Shown: piece after piece, positions 10,441-19,428 of the stretch | Position numbering within the stretch: the stretch's first letter is position 1 | Layout: each line of letters begins with the position of its first letter | DNA from: Seinonella peptonophila | GTDB taxonomy: Bacteria; Bacillota; Bacilli; Thermoactinomycetales; Thermoactinomycetaceae | NCBI RefSeq assembly: GCF_900129355.1 | Contig: NZ_FQVL01000003.1 | Location: forward strand, 186,001 to 250,000 | Direction: 5' to 3' | Length of the DNA: 64,000 bases | Program-made: the position numbers and the translations under genes | The notes under the pieces: generated by a model | The model's input: only the letters and a program-made list of their open reading frames with translations | What the model was told of the DNA's origin: nothing | Database searches by the model: none

Positions 10441-11886
10441 TTAATCCTTTCGCAATTGCTCTATTTCATCAGCAACAAACTGAACATTTGTACCCACGAT
10501 AACATGTAGATGTTGTTTATCGATTACTTTTAACCCAGGAACACCAGTAGCTTTGATCTTCGCTTGGTCAACACGATCCATTTCTTTTACCCGCACACGC
10601 AACCGAGTCACACAATTTTCAAATGATGTAATGTTTTCTTTGCCACCAAGTGCTTGATAAATTTGACTTGCCATATATGCAAATTTCGTTTCTTTTGGTT
10701 GTTGTGTATGATCAGCATCTATGAAACGATCATCATCTTCCCGACCAGGCGTTTTTAGTTGAAAACGGATAATCAGGTAACGGAACAATACATAGTAGAT
10801 GACTGCAAAGACGAGGCCTTGAACAATCAACATATAGGGATGACTAGCCAATGGTAATCTTGAACTGAGTAAGAAATCTATTAATCCTGCACTAAATCCA
10901 AATCCAGCAGTCCAATGAAACCATGAAGCAATCATCATAGAAATGCCAGTTAATACTGCATGGGTCAGATAGAGAGCAGGAGCTAAAAACATAAACGAAA
11001 ATTCAAGCGGTTCAGTCACACCTGTTAGAAATGCAGCAAAACCAGCAGCTAGTAACAGTGCTGCCGATTGTTTTTTTCGACCAGTCTTTGCAGTATGATA
11101 CATAGCCAGTGCGGCAGCGGGTAGACCAAACATCATCACTGGGAAAAAACCAGCTTGGTACATCCCCGTTACTCCTTTGACACCTTTCCCAGACCAGAAG
11201 TTACCAATGTCATTAATCCCTGCTACATCGAACCAAAAGACAGAATTTAATGCATGATGTAGCCCTGTGGGGATAAGTAGTCGATTGAAGAAACCATAAA
11301 GCCCTGCACCAACTGTGCTTAATTTACTAATTCCTTCTGCAAATAGAACCAAACCAGAATAAACCACTGGCCAAACAAAGAATAACAGTACTGATACACC
11401 CAGCATCAGAAAAGCAGTTATAATCGGAACAAGCCTTTTTCCACTAAAAAATGCAAGTGCATCAGGCAGTTTGACTTTGCTAAAACGATTATACATACTT
11501 GACGCGATCAATCCTGAGATAATCCCGATAAATGCATTACTCACTTTAGAAAATGCAGGATTTACGTGATTTGTTGTAACTCCTTTCAATAGAGCGACTG
11601 ATTCTGGGGATAGGAGTGTCGTTACGACAAGAAATGCGACGAGTCCGCTTAATGCAGCAGAACCATCCCTTTCCTTTGCCATTCCAAGTGCTACACCTAC
11701 TGCAAACAGAATCGCTAAATTCTCAATAATGGAGCCACCAGCTTTTATGAGAAATGCAGCAATGATACTTTTTTTACCCATTCCAAAAGGATCAATCCAG
11801 TACCCAATTCCCATTAATATTGCCGCAGCAGGCAAAACTGCAACTGGTAACATCAATGAATGACCGATCCGTTGAAGATATTTCAT
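10441..11886 (-). CDS. nagP: PTS N-acetylglucosamine-type transporter subunit EIICB
   Basis: A phosphotransferase-system sugar permease of the glucose/GlcNAc family: about ten membrane segments (EIIC, residues 1-375) followed by an EIIB domain with the phosphocysteine motif NCVTRLRV. No EIIA domain follows, so a separate EIIA must supply phosphate. The motif LHHALNSVFWFD and the overall length (481 aa) fit the NagP/NagE branch better than glucose permeases; this is family knowledge, not proof of substrate. I chose the ATG at 11886 over an upstream GTG because AGGGG sits 5 nt before it. A cre site lies 28-41 nt upstream, and a broken NagR-like regulator precedes it on the same strand, which supports an amino-sugar role under carbon catabolite control. 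Confidence 0.85.
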   Translation of the reverse strand: MKYLQRIGHSLMLPVAVLPAAAILMGIGYWIDPFGMGKKSIIAAFLIKAGGSIIENLAILFAVGVALGMAKERDGSAALSGLVAFLVVTTLLSPESVALLKGVTTNHVNPAFSKVSNAFIGIISGLIASSMYNRFSKVKLPDALAFFSGKRLVPIITAFLMLGVSVLLFFVWPVVYSGLVLFAEGISKLSTVGAGLYGFFNRLLIPTGLHHALNSVFWFDVAGINDIGNFWSGKGVKGVTGMYQAGFFPVMMFGLPAAALAMYHTAKTGRKKQSAALLLAAGFAAFLTGVTEPLEFSFMFLAPALYLTHAVLTGISMMIASWFHWTAGFGFSAGLIDFLLSSRLPLASHPYMLIVQGLVFAVIYYVLFRYLIIRFQLKTPGREDDDRFIDADHTQQPKETKFAYMASQIYQALGGKENITSFENCVTRLRVRVKEMDRVDQAKIKATGVPGLKVIDKQHLHVIVGTNVQFVADEIEQLRKD

Positions 11887-11913
11887 CAACACCCCTGCCT
11901 CTCAATCTTAAAA

Positions 11914-11927
11914 TGTATCCGCTTACA
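11914..11927 (-). promoter_or_regulatory. cre site (CcpA operator)
   Basis: On the minus strand the sequence is TGTAAGCGGATACA flanked by AA and TT. This fits the Bacillus cre consensus WWTGNAARCGNWWWCAWW at every position. It lies just upstream of the PTS gene start, so CcpA repression in the presence of glucose is the likely effect. Confidence 0.75.
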
Positions 11928-12054
11928 TTCTATTCGACTCTAATCTAACGAATTTGAACATCTTGAATCTCCTACTTTCTATTTCCATACCCTGTAATAT
12001 TGGTAATTAATTCCAATTACTTTAAAAAAGTTTCCTTCAGTATATTAAATTCAT

Positions 12055-12329
12055 TCAAAATAGATGAATTCTTTCGAAATGGTTTCCATCCGCAGCTCTG
12101 TTTCGATCTAATTTAGAAACCCCTACAAATGCTCCTTTATCATGTACACGATATATCACCTTCATTTACAAGCAATGTTTCAGCATTTCTTGCTGCCATA
12201 TGCAATACGCCAAATTTCAGATTTATCTCTTATTTTCTCATCAACTTCATAGATTCTTTCTAAAATCTGTTCACGAATGCTTTGAGCAATTTGAAGGTAA
12301 ATAGGTGTCGAATTGGCTCAAATATTCAT
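12055..12329 (-). pseudogene. GntR-family regulator relic (NagR/YvoA-like wHTH, frameshifted)
   Basis: Three reading frames together spell a GntR winged helix. First: MNI, a stop, then ANSTPIYLQIAQSIREQI and ERIYEVDEK. Next frame: FGVLHMAARNAETLLVNEGD. Next frame: IYRVHDKGAFVGVSKLDR. This matches the layout of NagR/YvoA regulators (PIYxQI, FGxSRMTxRxAxxxLVNEGxxYRxxGKGTFV). It keeps a ribosome site (GAGGGGG, 6 nt before ATG). At least one in-frame stop and two frameshifts are needed, and the sugar-binding UTRA domain is absent. It lies directly upstream of the GlcNAc-type PTS gene, where a nagR gene would be expected. The frames were joined by eye; the identity is strong for the fold and moderate for the NagR subfamily. 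Confidence 0.65.
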
Positions 12330-12497
12330 AAAAAGCCCCCTCACTGTCAATTTGTATACACGTATATAATGAATCCCAATCAAAACACAATGAAGAACCG
12401 TATCCGAAAATTTGCCTATACGGTTCTGCCTCATTTGATTCGTATAAAGGATTCATCAACTTATTTTTTTATAGAATAGTAATAGAAGTGACCTTGA

Positions 12498-13436
12498 TTA
12501 ATTAGTCTGTAGAAGGGAATCATCTGAAACTCCCGAATCGGTTTCAGTTGGATTTATCACTGCTTTTCGTTTGGTGAAAAATAGAAATTCACCATTCAAA
12601 AGTCGAGCTTTCTTCTTTTGTGGATAAGAAAGCAATAATTGATCTCTTGTATCATTTGTTTCCGTTTCTAACCAATGGTGTTGCTTAAAAAATTGACCGA
12701 TCTGTTCCGAACCAATTCCCCAAAGAAAGGGTTCATGAAAACGATTGGGGTTGAGCCAGGACGATTCAGCGAATGCTAATTTTCCACCTTTCAGAGGTCG
12801 CATAGCTGTTCCAAGTAGAATTAGCTCTTGGTTTGAGCTCTTACTGATTTGATCTAAAAGCTCGTTAATCTGTTCTTCCGAAAGATACATCAATAAACCT
12901 TCAGCTATAAAAATAGTCGGTTTCTCTTCTAATTCTTTTAGAAATGGAAGTAAACGATCCTTTGTAAAATCGATGCTCTTAAAAGAAAGATTTGAGTGAA
13001 TGGTGCCATGTTTCATAAATGCTTCTTTTTTTAATTGCTGCGTAGCAGGATGATCGATCTCTATCCATTCAATATCAGGATGCTCTGTGTGCATTCGATA
13101 AGCTAGGGTATCATAGCCTGCCCCTAAAATCACAACACGCTTCATACCATTTTGAATCGCTTCTACCGTTCGGCGCTCAAACCATTGCTTCCGTAGTCCT
13201 AGATGTAATGAAGTTCCTGGCAGAATCACTCGTTCTGCTGCACGCATATATGCTCGTAGCCATCGAGACTTCATCCATTGCAACGCTTTGGCACCAAGAG
13301 GAGTTGAACCCAAGCACCAACGCATTGGGTCAATCGCCTCTTTGGGCACAAGATCTTTCCATTTTTTATCTTCTGCTAACATCAAAAGATGTTTTATAAC
13401 GGATAATGCTGTCATACTTGGTTCATTTTCTTTCAT
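12498..13436 (-). CDS. SAM-dependent methyltransferase, LCM (leucine carboxyl methyltransferase-like) family
   Basis: A 312-residue cytosolic methyltransferase of the LCM/COG3315 family, often linked to O-methylation in secondary metabolism. Visible motifs are the SAM-binding loop VVILGAGYDTLAYR (about residue 100), the acidic IEWIEIDHP that follows, and IFIAEGLLMYLSEEQI, typical of the family. Start is ATG at 13436, with AGGGGG about 8 nt upstream. It is a single gene flanked by a regulator relic and a repeat remnant. The substrate cannot be read from sequence. It might serve the nearby NRPS, but nothing links them except being about 3 kb apart. Confidence 0.82.
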   Translation of the reverse strand: MKENEPSMTALSVIKHLLMLAEDKKWKDLVPKEAIDPMRWCLGSTPLGAKALQWMKSRWLRAYMRAAERVILPGTSLHLGLRKQWFERRTVEAIQNGMKRVVILGAGYDTLAYRMHTEHPDIEWIEIDHPATQQLKKEAFMKHGTIHSNLSFKSIDFTKDRLLPFLKELEEKPTIFIAEGLLMYLSEEQINELLDQISKSSNQELILLGTAMRPLKGGKLAFAESSWLNPNRFHEPFLWGIGSEQIGQFFKQHHWLETETNDTRDQLLLSYPQKKKARLLNGEFLFFTKRKAVINPTETDSGVSDDSLLQTN

Positions 13437-13585
13437 TACCTCGTCCCCCTATTTTCAAATTAGTTATAATTATATACATTGTTCATGAATTTAGACAACT
13501 AAATAAACTAGGTTGATTACAAAATTTTCTGTATCCAAATCGTGGAAAGTAACCATTCATCTTTACTGTAGTTAGTGTATAAATT

Positions 13586-13666
13586 CAGCTTGTAGACAAC
13601 ACCGTGAACTGCTTAATTGTGGTTTACGGCGATGCTCCAATCCGAGCTTGCCAAGATGCGTGATTG
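13586..13666 (+). repeat. Remnant of the dispersed terminator-associated repeat (5' arm only)
   Basis: It begins CAGCTTGTAGACAA and ends near CCAAGATGCGTGATTG, matching the first 80 or so bases of the long copies at 55621 and 58419 with scattered mismatches. The remaining body is missing. It sits beside the terminator of the next gene, as the full copies do. Confidence 0.6.
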
Positions 13667-13670
13667 AAAG

Positions 13671-13710
13671 CAAAAGAGACTTCATTTGTTTTACACAAAT
13701 CAAGTCTCTT
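13671..13710 (-). terminator. Rho-independent terminator
   Basis: The inverted repeat AGAGACTT...AAGTCTCT has an additional inner ATTTGT/ACAAAT pairing and a T-rich tail on the minus strand. It ends the 191-residue gene. Confidence 0.75.
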
Positions 13711-13717
13711 ATCTCGA

Positions 13718-14293
13718 CTAGCGACCACGATCTTCTTTTGGCTTCGTCAAACCAAGCTTATCTATTCCATAACCTTTGGCTTTATTTAATCTATCTCGAA
13801 ATCCTTTGGTTAACGTATGATTTGATGGTGTTGATCGACCATTCTTCAAACGAGTCTTGTTTGGTTGGGCCACAATTGATTGCAGTTCCGGGAAAATTTC
13901 TTCCCATAGATACTGATCAAATAAAGCAGGATTGCCCTCTTCTTTCGCTTTCTCATATAGAGCTAACGTCTCTGCAAATTCCTCCTCAACTTCTGACATC
14001 GCTTTCATTTCTTCACGCTTTGACCATTCACCCACTAATCCCTTTAAATCGTTTGGCAAGTAAGCTTCCATCTCACGCTCATAACGTTCTATGGTCGCTT
14101 CAAGGTTATCGACATTTGACCATTTACCCACTAATCCCTTTAAATCGTCTGGCAAGTAAGCTTCCATCTCAAGCTCATAACGTTCTATGATCGCTTCAAG
14201 GTTATCGACAGCAGATTGTCTCTCATTCGACTCAATTGAAGGGGACAATTGCCCATCTAAACGCGTTTGTAGCTTTCCATCAGATGGTTTCAT
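13718..14293 (-). CDS. Uncharacterised charged protein with a 32-residue tandem duplication
   Basis: A 191-residue soluble protein with no signal peptide or membrane segment. Residues about 28-92 hold two nearly identical copies of a 32-residue unit (NLEAxIERYExEMEAYLP then DLKGLVGxWS), encoded by a 96-bp tandem DNA duplication. After it come an acidic helical stretch (EVEEEFAETLALYEKAKEEG) and a basic tail ending KPKEDRGR. The ATG at 14293 has a GAGG about 11 nt upstream, so the start is slightly uncertain. A clean terminator follows it. The family is not recognised; helical, acidic repeats suggest a binding or scaffold role, but this is only a guess. Confidence 0.65.
   Translation of the reverse strand: MKPSDGKLQTRLDGQLSPSIESNERQSAVDNLEAIIERYELEMEAYLPDDLKGLVGKWSNVDNLEATIERYEREMEAYLPNDLKGLVGEWSKREEMKAMSEVEEEFAETLALYEKAKEEGNPALFDQYLWEEIFPELQSIVAQPNKTRLKNGRSTPSNHTLTKGFRDRLNKAKGYGIDKLGLTKPKEDRGR
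14022..14213. repeat. 96-bp tandem duplication inside the preceding gene
   Basis: Two units begin with GACCATT at 14022 and 14118. They are over 95 percent identical by eye, and the period of 96 bp keeps the reading frame. Confidence 0.85.
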
Positions 14294-14635
14294 AGATCAT
14301 AACCTCTTCTTTGAATTCGCCTTTACCTGAGGTCGCCTAAGTTTGATATTTTTTTGCTATGGGTTCGATGTATTTGTGAAAATTTTTTATGAGATATTAT
14401 TTTCTCCATTATATATGAAATTGCAAGAAATATCAGTTGATGATACTAATATATTATTATTATTTCGATTGTTTTCTATTAGTTAAAAAATATTATCATG
14501 CTCATCTCTTTTACACCGTTATTCCAAAATTAAAAAAAGCCGAATAATCTATACACAAAAAATATGAACTAGTCCGTATTATATTAGGAAAAGTCATTTT
14601 TCATCAAATTACATAGTACAAAGGAGAGTTTTGTT
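14294..14635. other. Intergenic region with divergent promoters
   Basis: About 340 bp of very A/T-rich DNA between two divergent genes. Promoters for both must lie here. No gene, and no operator I can defend. Confidence 0.4.
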
Positions 14636-15364
14636 TTGAATAACCTCAAGAAAGTTGTCTCAACATTAGCATTAACAACTGCACTATCCTTTCCGCTCAG
14701 CGCATTTGCACAAGATATAAAAGTACCTGTCGAAAAATCAATCACTGCTGTTCAATCTCATGCTAATTTAAACTACCAATTGCAAGCGAATACAAAAATA
14801 AAGGGAACTAATGTGGAAGTTTCTATTCAATTAAAAGGTGGATCAGCTCTTGCTAGTCACCTAATCAATACGAAAAATTGGGAAATTGTAGACCAACATG
14901 GATCCGTATTACCAGCAATAAAAAGTGTCCATGTTAAAAATAAAACAATGGTCATCTTGATTGCGAAGGTAGAAAATCTAAAACCTAGCATTCAATATTG
15001 CTTTAATATCCGCTTGAAAGGAAAATTAGAAGAGAGTCTTGCCAAAGCAAAAATCAAACTAACAGGTCAAAAAGGTCTAGTCTGTGCAACAACAGGTAAG
15101 CCAACTCCAGATCAAAATAATCCAAAACCTGACACGCCAAAAAACCCTGATCAAGACAATCCCAAACAACCTACTCCAAAGGATCCAAAAGGTAACGATC
15201 AACCAAAACAACCAAATGATAAAAATGACCAACCTAAGAATCCAAAAGAAGATCAAAAAACAGATACACCTTCAGATAAGAACCCAAAAAAGAAAGAGTC
15301 TGATACATCAGCAGAATCAAAAACAGGAAATGGCTGGCTTGATTGGTTGCTCAGTATCTTCTAA
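14636..15364 (+). CDS. Secreted protein with Lys/Pro/Asp-rich tail
   Basis: A 242-residue exported protein. The signal peptide is clear: MNNLKK, a hydrophobic core, then SAFA before QDIKV, a good signal peptidase I site near residue 25. Residues 30-155 form a globular, beta-looking region with two cysteines that could pair. Residues 156-230 are a low-complexity linker of K, P, D, N and Q. The last dozen residues (GNGWLDWLLSIF) are hydrophobic and may touch the membrane. The start is TTG at 14636, chosen because AAAGGAGAG lies 7 nt upstream. A strong terminator follows. The function is unknown; the shape suggests a wall- or surface-associated protein. The secreted protein at 57579 has the same general design. 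Confidence 0.8.
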   Translation: MNNLKKVVSTLALTTALSFPLSAFAQDIKVPVEKSITAVQSHANLNYQLQANTKIKGTNVEVSIQLKGGSALASHLINTKNWEIVDQHGSVLPAIKSVHVKNKTMVILIAKVENLKPSIQYCFNIRLKGKLEESLAKAKIKLTGQKGLVCATTGKPTPDQNNPKPDTPKNPDQDNPKQPTPKDPKGNDQPKQPNDKNDQPKNPKEDQKTDTPSDKNPKKKESDTSAESKTGNGWLDWLLSIF

Positions 15365-15403
15365 TTGAGAAAAGAGGGCAACAACGCCTTATTAGATATA
15401 GTG

Positions 15404-15437
15404 AAACACCTCTGAAATCACTTCAGAGGTGTTTTCT
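15404..15437 (+). terminator. Rho-independent terminator
   Basis: Perfect stem AAACACCTCTGAA / TTCAGAGGTGTTT with a 5-nt loop, followed by TTTCTT. It ends the secreted-protein gene. Confidence 0.9.
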
Positions 15438-15618
15438 TATAGATATTTACTATCCTGATAAATCCGATATAATGAAAAGACAAAGTCCTTGGAAAGGTGT
15501 AAAGGACCCCTTCACGATGGTTTGAAATCGTATTTTAATTTACAAAAATAAAATGAATAAAAATCATTGACATTTAGAATCCTATATGATAGATTATTAA
15601 ATGTCGCCAAAACAATAA

Positions 15619-15695
15619 CGGGATGTGGCTCAGCTTGGTAGAGCACCTGGTTTGGGACCAGGGGGTCGCAGGTTCGAATCCTGTCATCCCGACCA
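15619..15695 (+). tRNA. tRNA-Pro (UGG)
   Basis: A 77-nt cloverleaf with acceptor stem CGGGATG/CATCCCG, D arm GCTC...GAGC, anticodon stem CCTGG/CCAGG around loop TTTGGGA (anticodon TGG), TTCGAAT T-loop, and CCA encoded at the 3' end. Confidence 0.97.
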
Positions 15696-15708
15696 TACAG
15701 CTAGACAG

Positions 15709-15731
15709 AAGTCGCTTATGCGGCTTTTTTT
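15709..15731 (+). terminator. Terminator after tRNA-Pro
   Basis: Stem AGTCGC/GCGGCT with loop TTAT, followed by a run of seven T. Confidence 0.8.
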
Positions 15732-15851
15732 GATGTTTACAAACCAAATGTATAACTTTTATTAAATACAGTGTTTGCTTTTTTGTTTTGTAAGTAAGTT
15801 TCATTGAAGAAACATCAATTTGTCAAGGAGCACAAAATAGGAGTGAAACAT

Positions 15852-16076
15852 ATGAATTGGGATACCATTACTTTTTCTGAAGCTCTACTTTTCATAAATA
15901 ACTCGATCAAGATTATTGTGTACTTAGCAATACCAATCTTTATTAGTTTAACAATTGCCTTCACGATATCAAAACACGAGACTACACGAAAGAAACTTAA
16001 TATAAGTTTATGGCTAGTTGCAATTATTACGCTCATTAGTATTATTTGTAATTTATCAATTAATATATATCTTTAG
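15852..16076 (+). CDS. Small two-helix membrane protein, 74 aa
   Basis: A short protein with two hydrophobic helices (about residues 15-39 and 50-73) separated by a basic loop (SKHETTRKKLN). Its start is ATG at 15852, with AGGAG 9 nt upstream. An in-frame TTG 48 nt earlier lacks equal support. It stands alone downstream of tRNA-Pro. Family not recognised. The size and two helices recall small membrane peptides of many kinds, so no function is given. Confidence 0.55.
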   Translation: MNWDTITFSEALLFINNSIKIIVYLAIPIFISLTIAFTISKHETTRKKLNISLWLVAIITLISIICNLSINIYL

Positions 16077-16653
16077 TCCCTGCAATCTTAAATCTAATAC
16101 CTTTAACACAAACGCTTGTCTGAATTCAAATAATTCCGAATTACCTTGGGTTCTACATCATTTTTTTTGATGGTTGAGCACCTCTTTTCACCACTTTTTT
16201 TCTGTTTTCTACCTAAAAACCTGAATCGCCACTAGTTGATAAACTCATCACCAAAAGATTGTAAATAATCGCCTCTAAGCATTACAAGCACCACTTATTT
16301 CAAGGTTATAACCATTAAAAACTCCGGATGTAGTCGTTGCCAAAACTATGCTTTTGCTACTTGACATCGACAATTCCTTCTTCATCCGCGGTGATGTCAG
16401 ATCAATATGATGTATGAATATTATATCTGCCATATATTTTGCTTGTTCATGTGTTATATCTATTTCTAATACGTCAGATAGATGTTCTTGAGTTTAGGAC
16501 TCTTAATAGGGCAGAACCAGCAACTGAGCTGCAAAGTGCAATTCGCCCAATAATTGGATATGAAGAAGCATAGTTCTACGATAAAAATCGATTTATTTAT
16601 AGATTACAATGTTATTCATCGGAAATATATTGTTAAAAGAGGAGTGTACTTAG
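16077..16653. other. Region without an intact gene
   Basis: About 580 bp holding only the possible relic noted at 16275-16493 and a short plus-strand open stretch ending at 16572. The rest is A/T-rich and featureless. Confidence 0.4.
16275..16493 (-). pseudogene. Possible C-terminal gene relic
   Basis: A 72-codon open stretch with protein-like composition (for example LEIDITHEQAKYMADI and IDLTSPRMKKELSM) but no start with a ribosome site near its 5' end. It may be the end of a decayed gene. Nothing identifies the family. Confidence 0.25.
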
Positions 16654-17139
16654 TTGAAACCAGAATTCATCATGGAATCAGGTATTGGGACAATTATTAG
16701 AAATCTACTGACGTGTCTGTTTTATTTCTTCATTCCATTTATCAGTTTTATGGCTTTTTATACGCGTGGCTCTGATAATCCTGTTTATTACTTTTTCAGT
16801 ATTCTTCCTGCTTTAGCAGGTATCTTGTTCATTAGTTTATTTTTAATAGAGTTGTACTGGTTGATCACTAGGCGCCCAGTTGCGGAAGTAACCAATGAAG
16901 GAATTTGGATTTATAAGTGGAATAATCGAGAATTTCATAGTTGGGAAGGTGTAAAGAAATTTCGATTTAAGATTAATAAGTTTGCACGTGGAGCTGGCCT
17001 TGTTGAATTTTATGATAAACCAGGTAATCTTTTGTTTGATTTGGATACATCCCGCGCTAAATGGCATCGTACAGAGGTAAGAGAAAAACTTAGTCATTAT
17101 GCCAAGTGTATCAATAATAATAATCAACCCTGGACTTAA
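16654..17139 (+). CDS. Membrane protein with PH-like C-terminal domain
   Basis: A 161-residue protein. Two membrane helices (about residues 14-38 and 48-72) are followed by a soluble part with the pattern of small PH-like membrane proteins: RRPVAEVTNEGIWIYKW, then SWEGVKKFRFK and a hydrophilic end. The start is TTG at 16654, with GAGGAG 8-9 nt upstream. It is a single gene in a poorly filled region. The family link to STM3941/YcxB-like proteins is a judgement from layout only, and no function is known. Confidence 0.65.
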   Translation: MKPEFIMESGIGTIIRNLLTCLFYFFIPFISFMAFYTRGSDNPVYYFFSILPALAGILFISLFLIELYWLITRRPVAEVTNEGIWIYKWNNREFHSWEGVKKFRFKINKFARGAGLVEFYDKPGNLLFDLDTSRAKWHRTEVREKLSHYAKCINNNNQPWT

Positions 17140-18618
17140 AGCCTTTTTATCGGTCTCTGTCCTGATCTTCTAGCGTTTATTACCTAGTGCTTGTTGGTTC
17201 TGTCTCCCTTGCCCTACAACAATTTCTATTACTTCCTCCTCTGTAGTTCGGATTTAGTCCATAATAATTATTTTCCCATTTATTAGGAAAATTGCATATC
17301 AAGCTCTTTAGAACTTTGAGTAACCGAAGTGAACCCGCTATGCATAACAAACAAATGAAAAAAATACAGACAAAATTTCTCATCTATTATCACCTCTTAT
17401 ATTCGAAACACCATAGAGATTCATTGGAAATATGGCTAATAAAATTTAAAATTCACCAAAAACACTTCTTCATTTATATATTCCCGCTGATTTTCTTGTA
17501 CTAGCTTAGCTTATTCAACCTCTCCTTTTTAGTGAGCAAAATTAACTAAGGTAATAATTTTATAGGTAATTTATGAAAACGATCCATTATATTAAATCCA
17601 ACTTAGTCACTTCCATTTTTCTGTCACATACCTAACTCGGTAAATAAATTCAGAGTATTTCGCTGAATACAAATTTAATTGGTAAACTTGATAATTAAGT
17701 GTCTAGTGAGGTATAGACGATAGGTTCAAAGGAACCCATGGATCTTTTTGTAAATCAACTACTTTTGAGATAATCTTCATATCTCTAGTTGATTTTATCT
17801 TTTGTCCTTTTTCATAAAGGCTACCTTCTCCTCTAATTTCAGCTTCATTTGGTTCAAAAGCTTTTATTTTTCAACAGGATGAGTAGCTAAGAAGGTCGTA
17901 TCTTGAGAAGGTTCCTTTATCTTCTGTTCAATAGCGAGTCGTGAATAAAAATCTTGAATCGATTTGATTAGATTTTCATGATCTATTAATAATTCCATGA
18001 ATTCCGTTTGGAAACGAGCTATCAATTCTATCGCATCTACTGAACTTGAATCATTGATTGACTTTGTTTAATGGTCTCCATCTTTTTCTACATCACAAAT
18101 CAAGAATATTCTCCCCTCTTCTTAAAAGGAACTTTTGCCTCATAGATGCCATCTGAAATGTAGTGTCAATAGTCTGTTTAGATAAGGAGGTTGTTCTCAA
18201 AGCATCTCCAAGAGCTTTGATTCTATTATTCCAAGTCATAAATGACATGGCGAAAGCGTTCAGATGGTTGCGTGTTTCTCGATCCACTTTACAAGAGGTC
18301 ACAAGGCTAGTCATTCTTTAAAATCGTCAAATGCTTGGAAACCACAGTGCAACCTATTGAAAAATATTCCGTCAGCCAATTGAGCTGCTGTTCATCAGTC
18401 TATAAATCCTATTTGATATGAACTAGAAGAAACCACATCTCCCAGTGAAAGCAGTCTATTTTTATAAATCTGGGATATGGAACATGCCCATTCAAGCTAA
18501 ATATATTAAGAGGAATACTCAATATACCTTGACAAGAATATTCCCCATTTGGTATATTTGGACTATGCAGTTGAGACTCGTTCGGCTGCAATCAAAATTT
18601 ATGATGAGGTGACTAACG
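17140..18618. other. Long gene-poor stretch
   Basis: Nearly 1.5 kb without an intact gene. It holds the decayed gene at 17703-18314. The parts at 17140-17700 and 18315-18600 show nothing I can support beyond A/T-rich DNA and, at the right end, the ribosome site of the VOC gene. Confidence 0.5.
17703..18314 (-). pseudogene. Decayed gene of about 200 codons (unknown family)
   Basis: Three successive frames on the minus strand read as one protein. The first starts at 18314 (MTSLVTSCKVDRETRNHLNA, with ALGDALRTTSLSKQ further on). The next contains SVDAIELIARFQTEFMELLI, IDHENLIKSIQDFYSRLAIE and ATHPVEK, preceded by one in-frame stop. The last contains KAFEPNEAEIRGEGSLYEKG and ends VDLQKDPWVPLNLSSIPH. 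All have normal amino-acid composition, which random frames rarely show three times in a row. The family is unknown. This is inference from frame continuity. Confidence 0.4.
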
Positions 18619-19032
18619 ATGGTTTACAAATCGAACTATATGTACGTAAACTTGCCTGTGAAAGATTTGAATAAGACGAGGGAATTTTTCAGCAACATCG
18701 GCTTCGAGTTCAATCCCCAATTCTCCGACGATAAAGCAGCCTGCTTGATTATCAACGACAATACATTCGTTCAGTTGCTCGTAGAGTCGTATTTTCAGGA
18801 GTTCATCAACAAGCCGATTGCAGATGTCACCAGTACTGCTGGAGGGATAATCGCACTCTCTGCAGACAGTCGGGAGCATGTGGACGAACTGGCAGACAAG
18901 GCGTTGGCCGCCGGTGGCAAGCAGTCCAAAGAACCTAAGGACCATGGCTTCATGTACGTCAGAAGTTTCGAGGATCTTAACGGGCATCTGTGGGAAATTG
19001 CCTATATGAACACTATGCCTCCACAGGAGTAA
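18619..19032 (+). CDS. VOC-superfamily protein (glyoxalase/bleomycin-resistance fold)
   Basis: A 137-residue protein of the vicinal-oxygen-chelate fold: opening beta strand MYVNLPVKDLNKTREFFSNI, and closing FEDLNGHLWEIAYM, the usual final metal-ligand strand. It is likely a metal-dependent enzyme or a binding protein for a small toxic compound. Start is ATG at 18619, with GAGGTG 7 nt upstream. Its G+C is visibly higher than that of its neighbours, which suggests recent arrival by transfer. No regulator or partner gene lies close by. Confidence 0.85.
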   Translation: MVYKSNYMYVNLPVKDLNKTREFFSNIGFEFNPQFSDDKAACLIINDNTFVQLLVESYFQEFINKPIADVTSTAGGIIALSADSREHVDELADKALAAGGKQSKEPKDHGFMYVRSFEDLNGHLWEIAYMNTMPPQE

Positions 19033-19428
19033 GATTGCGCTCACATCGGTGTTGCACACAACCGGAACAACCAGCGCAAAGCGTCAGCAAGAGATTTAAC
19101 ACCTACCAATAAATAATTAGTGCACATCACGAGGCATTATCAAAATAAGCGAATATAAAACAAATTCATTTATGGAAACAATCAAAAACAGATATTCAAA
19201 GGAACACAAACAGCCCACTGTCGTATCGAATTGACATGCGGGCTTATTTTTCCCATTATATGGCCTGGTTGCCCTTAATCTCTCAATTGCTGGTTCTATG
19301 TAAAAATTCATGTTTAATCTAGAAAAATATCCTTTACTCCTCATTACAACAATACTACAAGTATTTGGTTGCAGTAGGTGAAGTTCAAATTGTCACGATT
19401 ACCGGTGGAGCCAGGTGGTTGAGCGTAA
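19033..19428. other. Intergenic region
   Basis: About 400 bp with no supported gene or site. Confidence 0.4.

Noticed and set aside
12271-12459. A 62-codon minus-strand frame upstream of the PTS gene
   Set aside because: It overlaps the GntR relic in another frame and has no ribosome site.
17180-17383. A 67-codon frame with a hydrophobic start
   Set aside because: No ribosome site and odd composition; a signal-like start alone is not enough.
19117-19344. A 75-codon minus-strand frame
   Set aside because: Composition is not protein-like, and no supported start.
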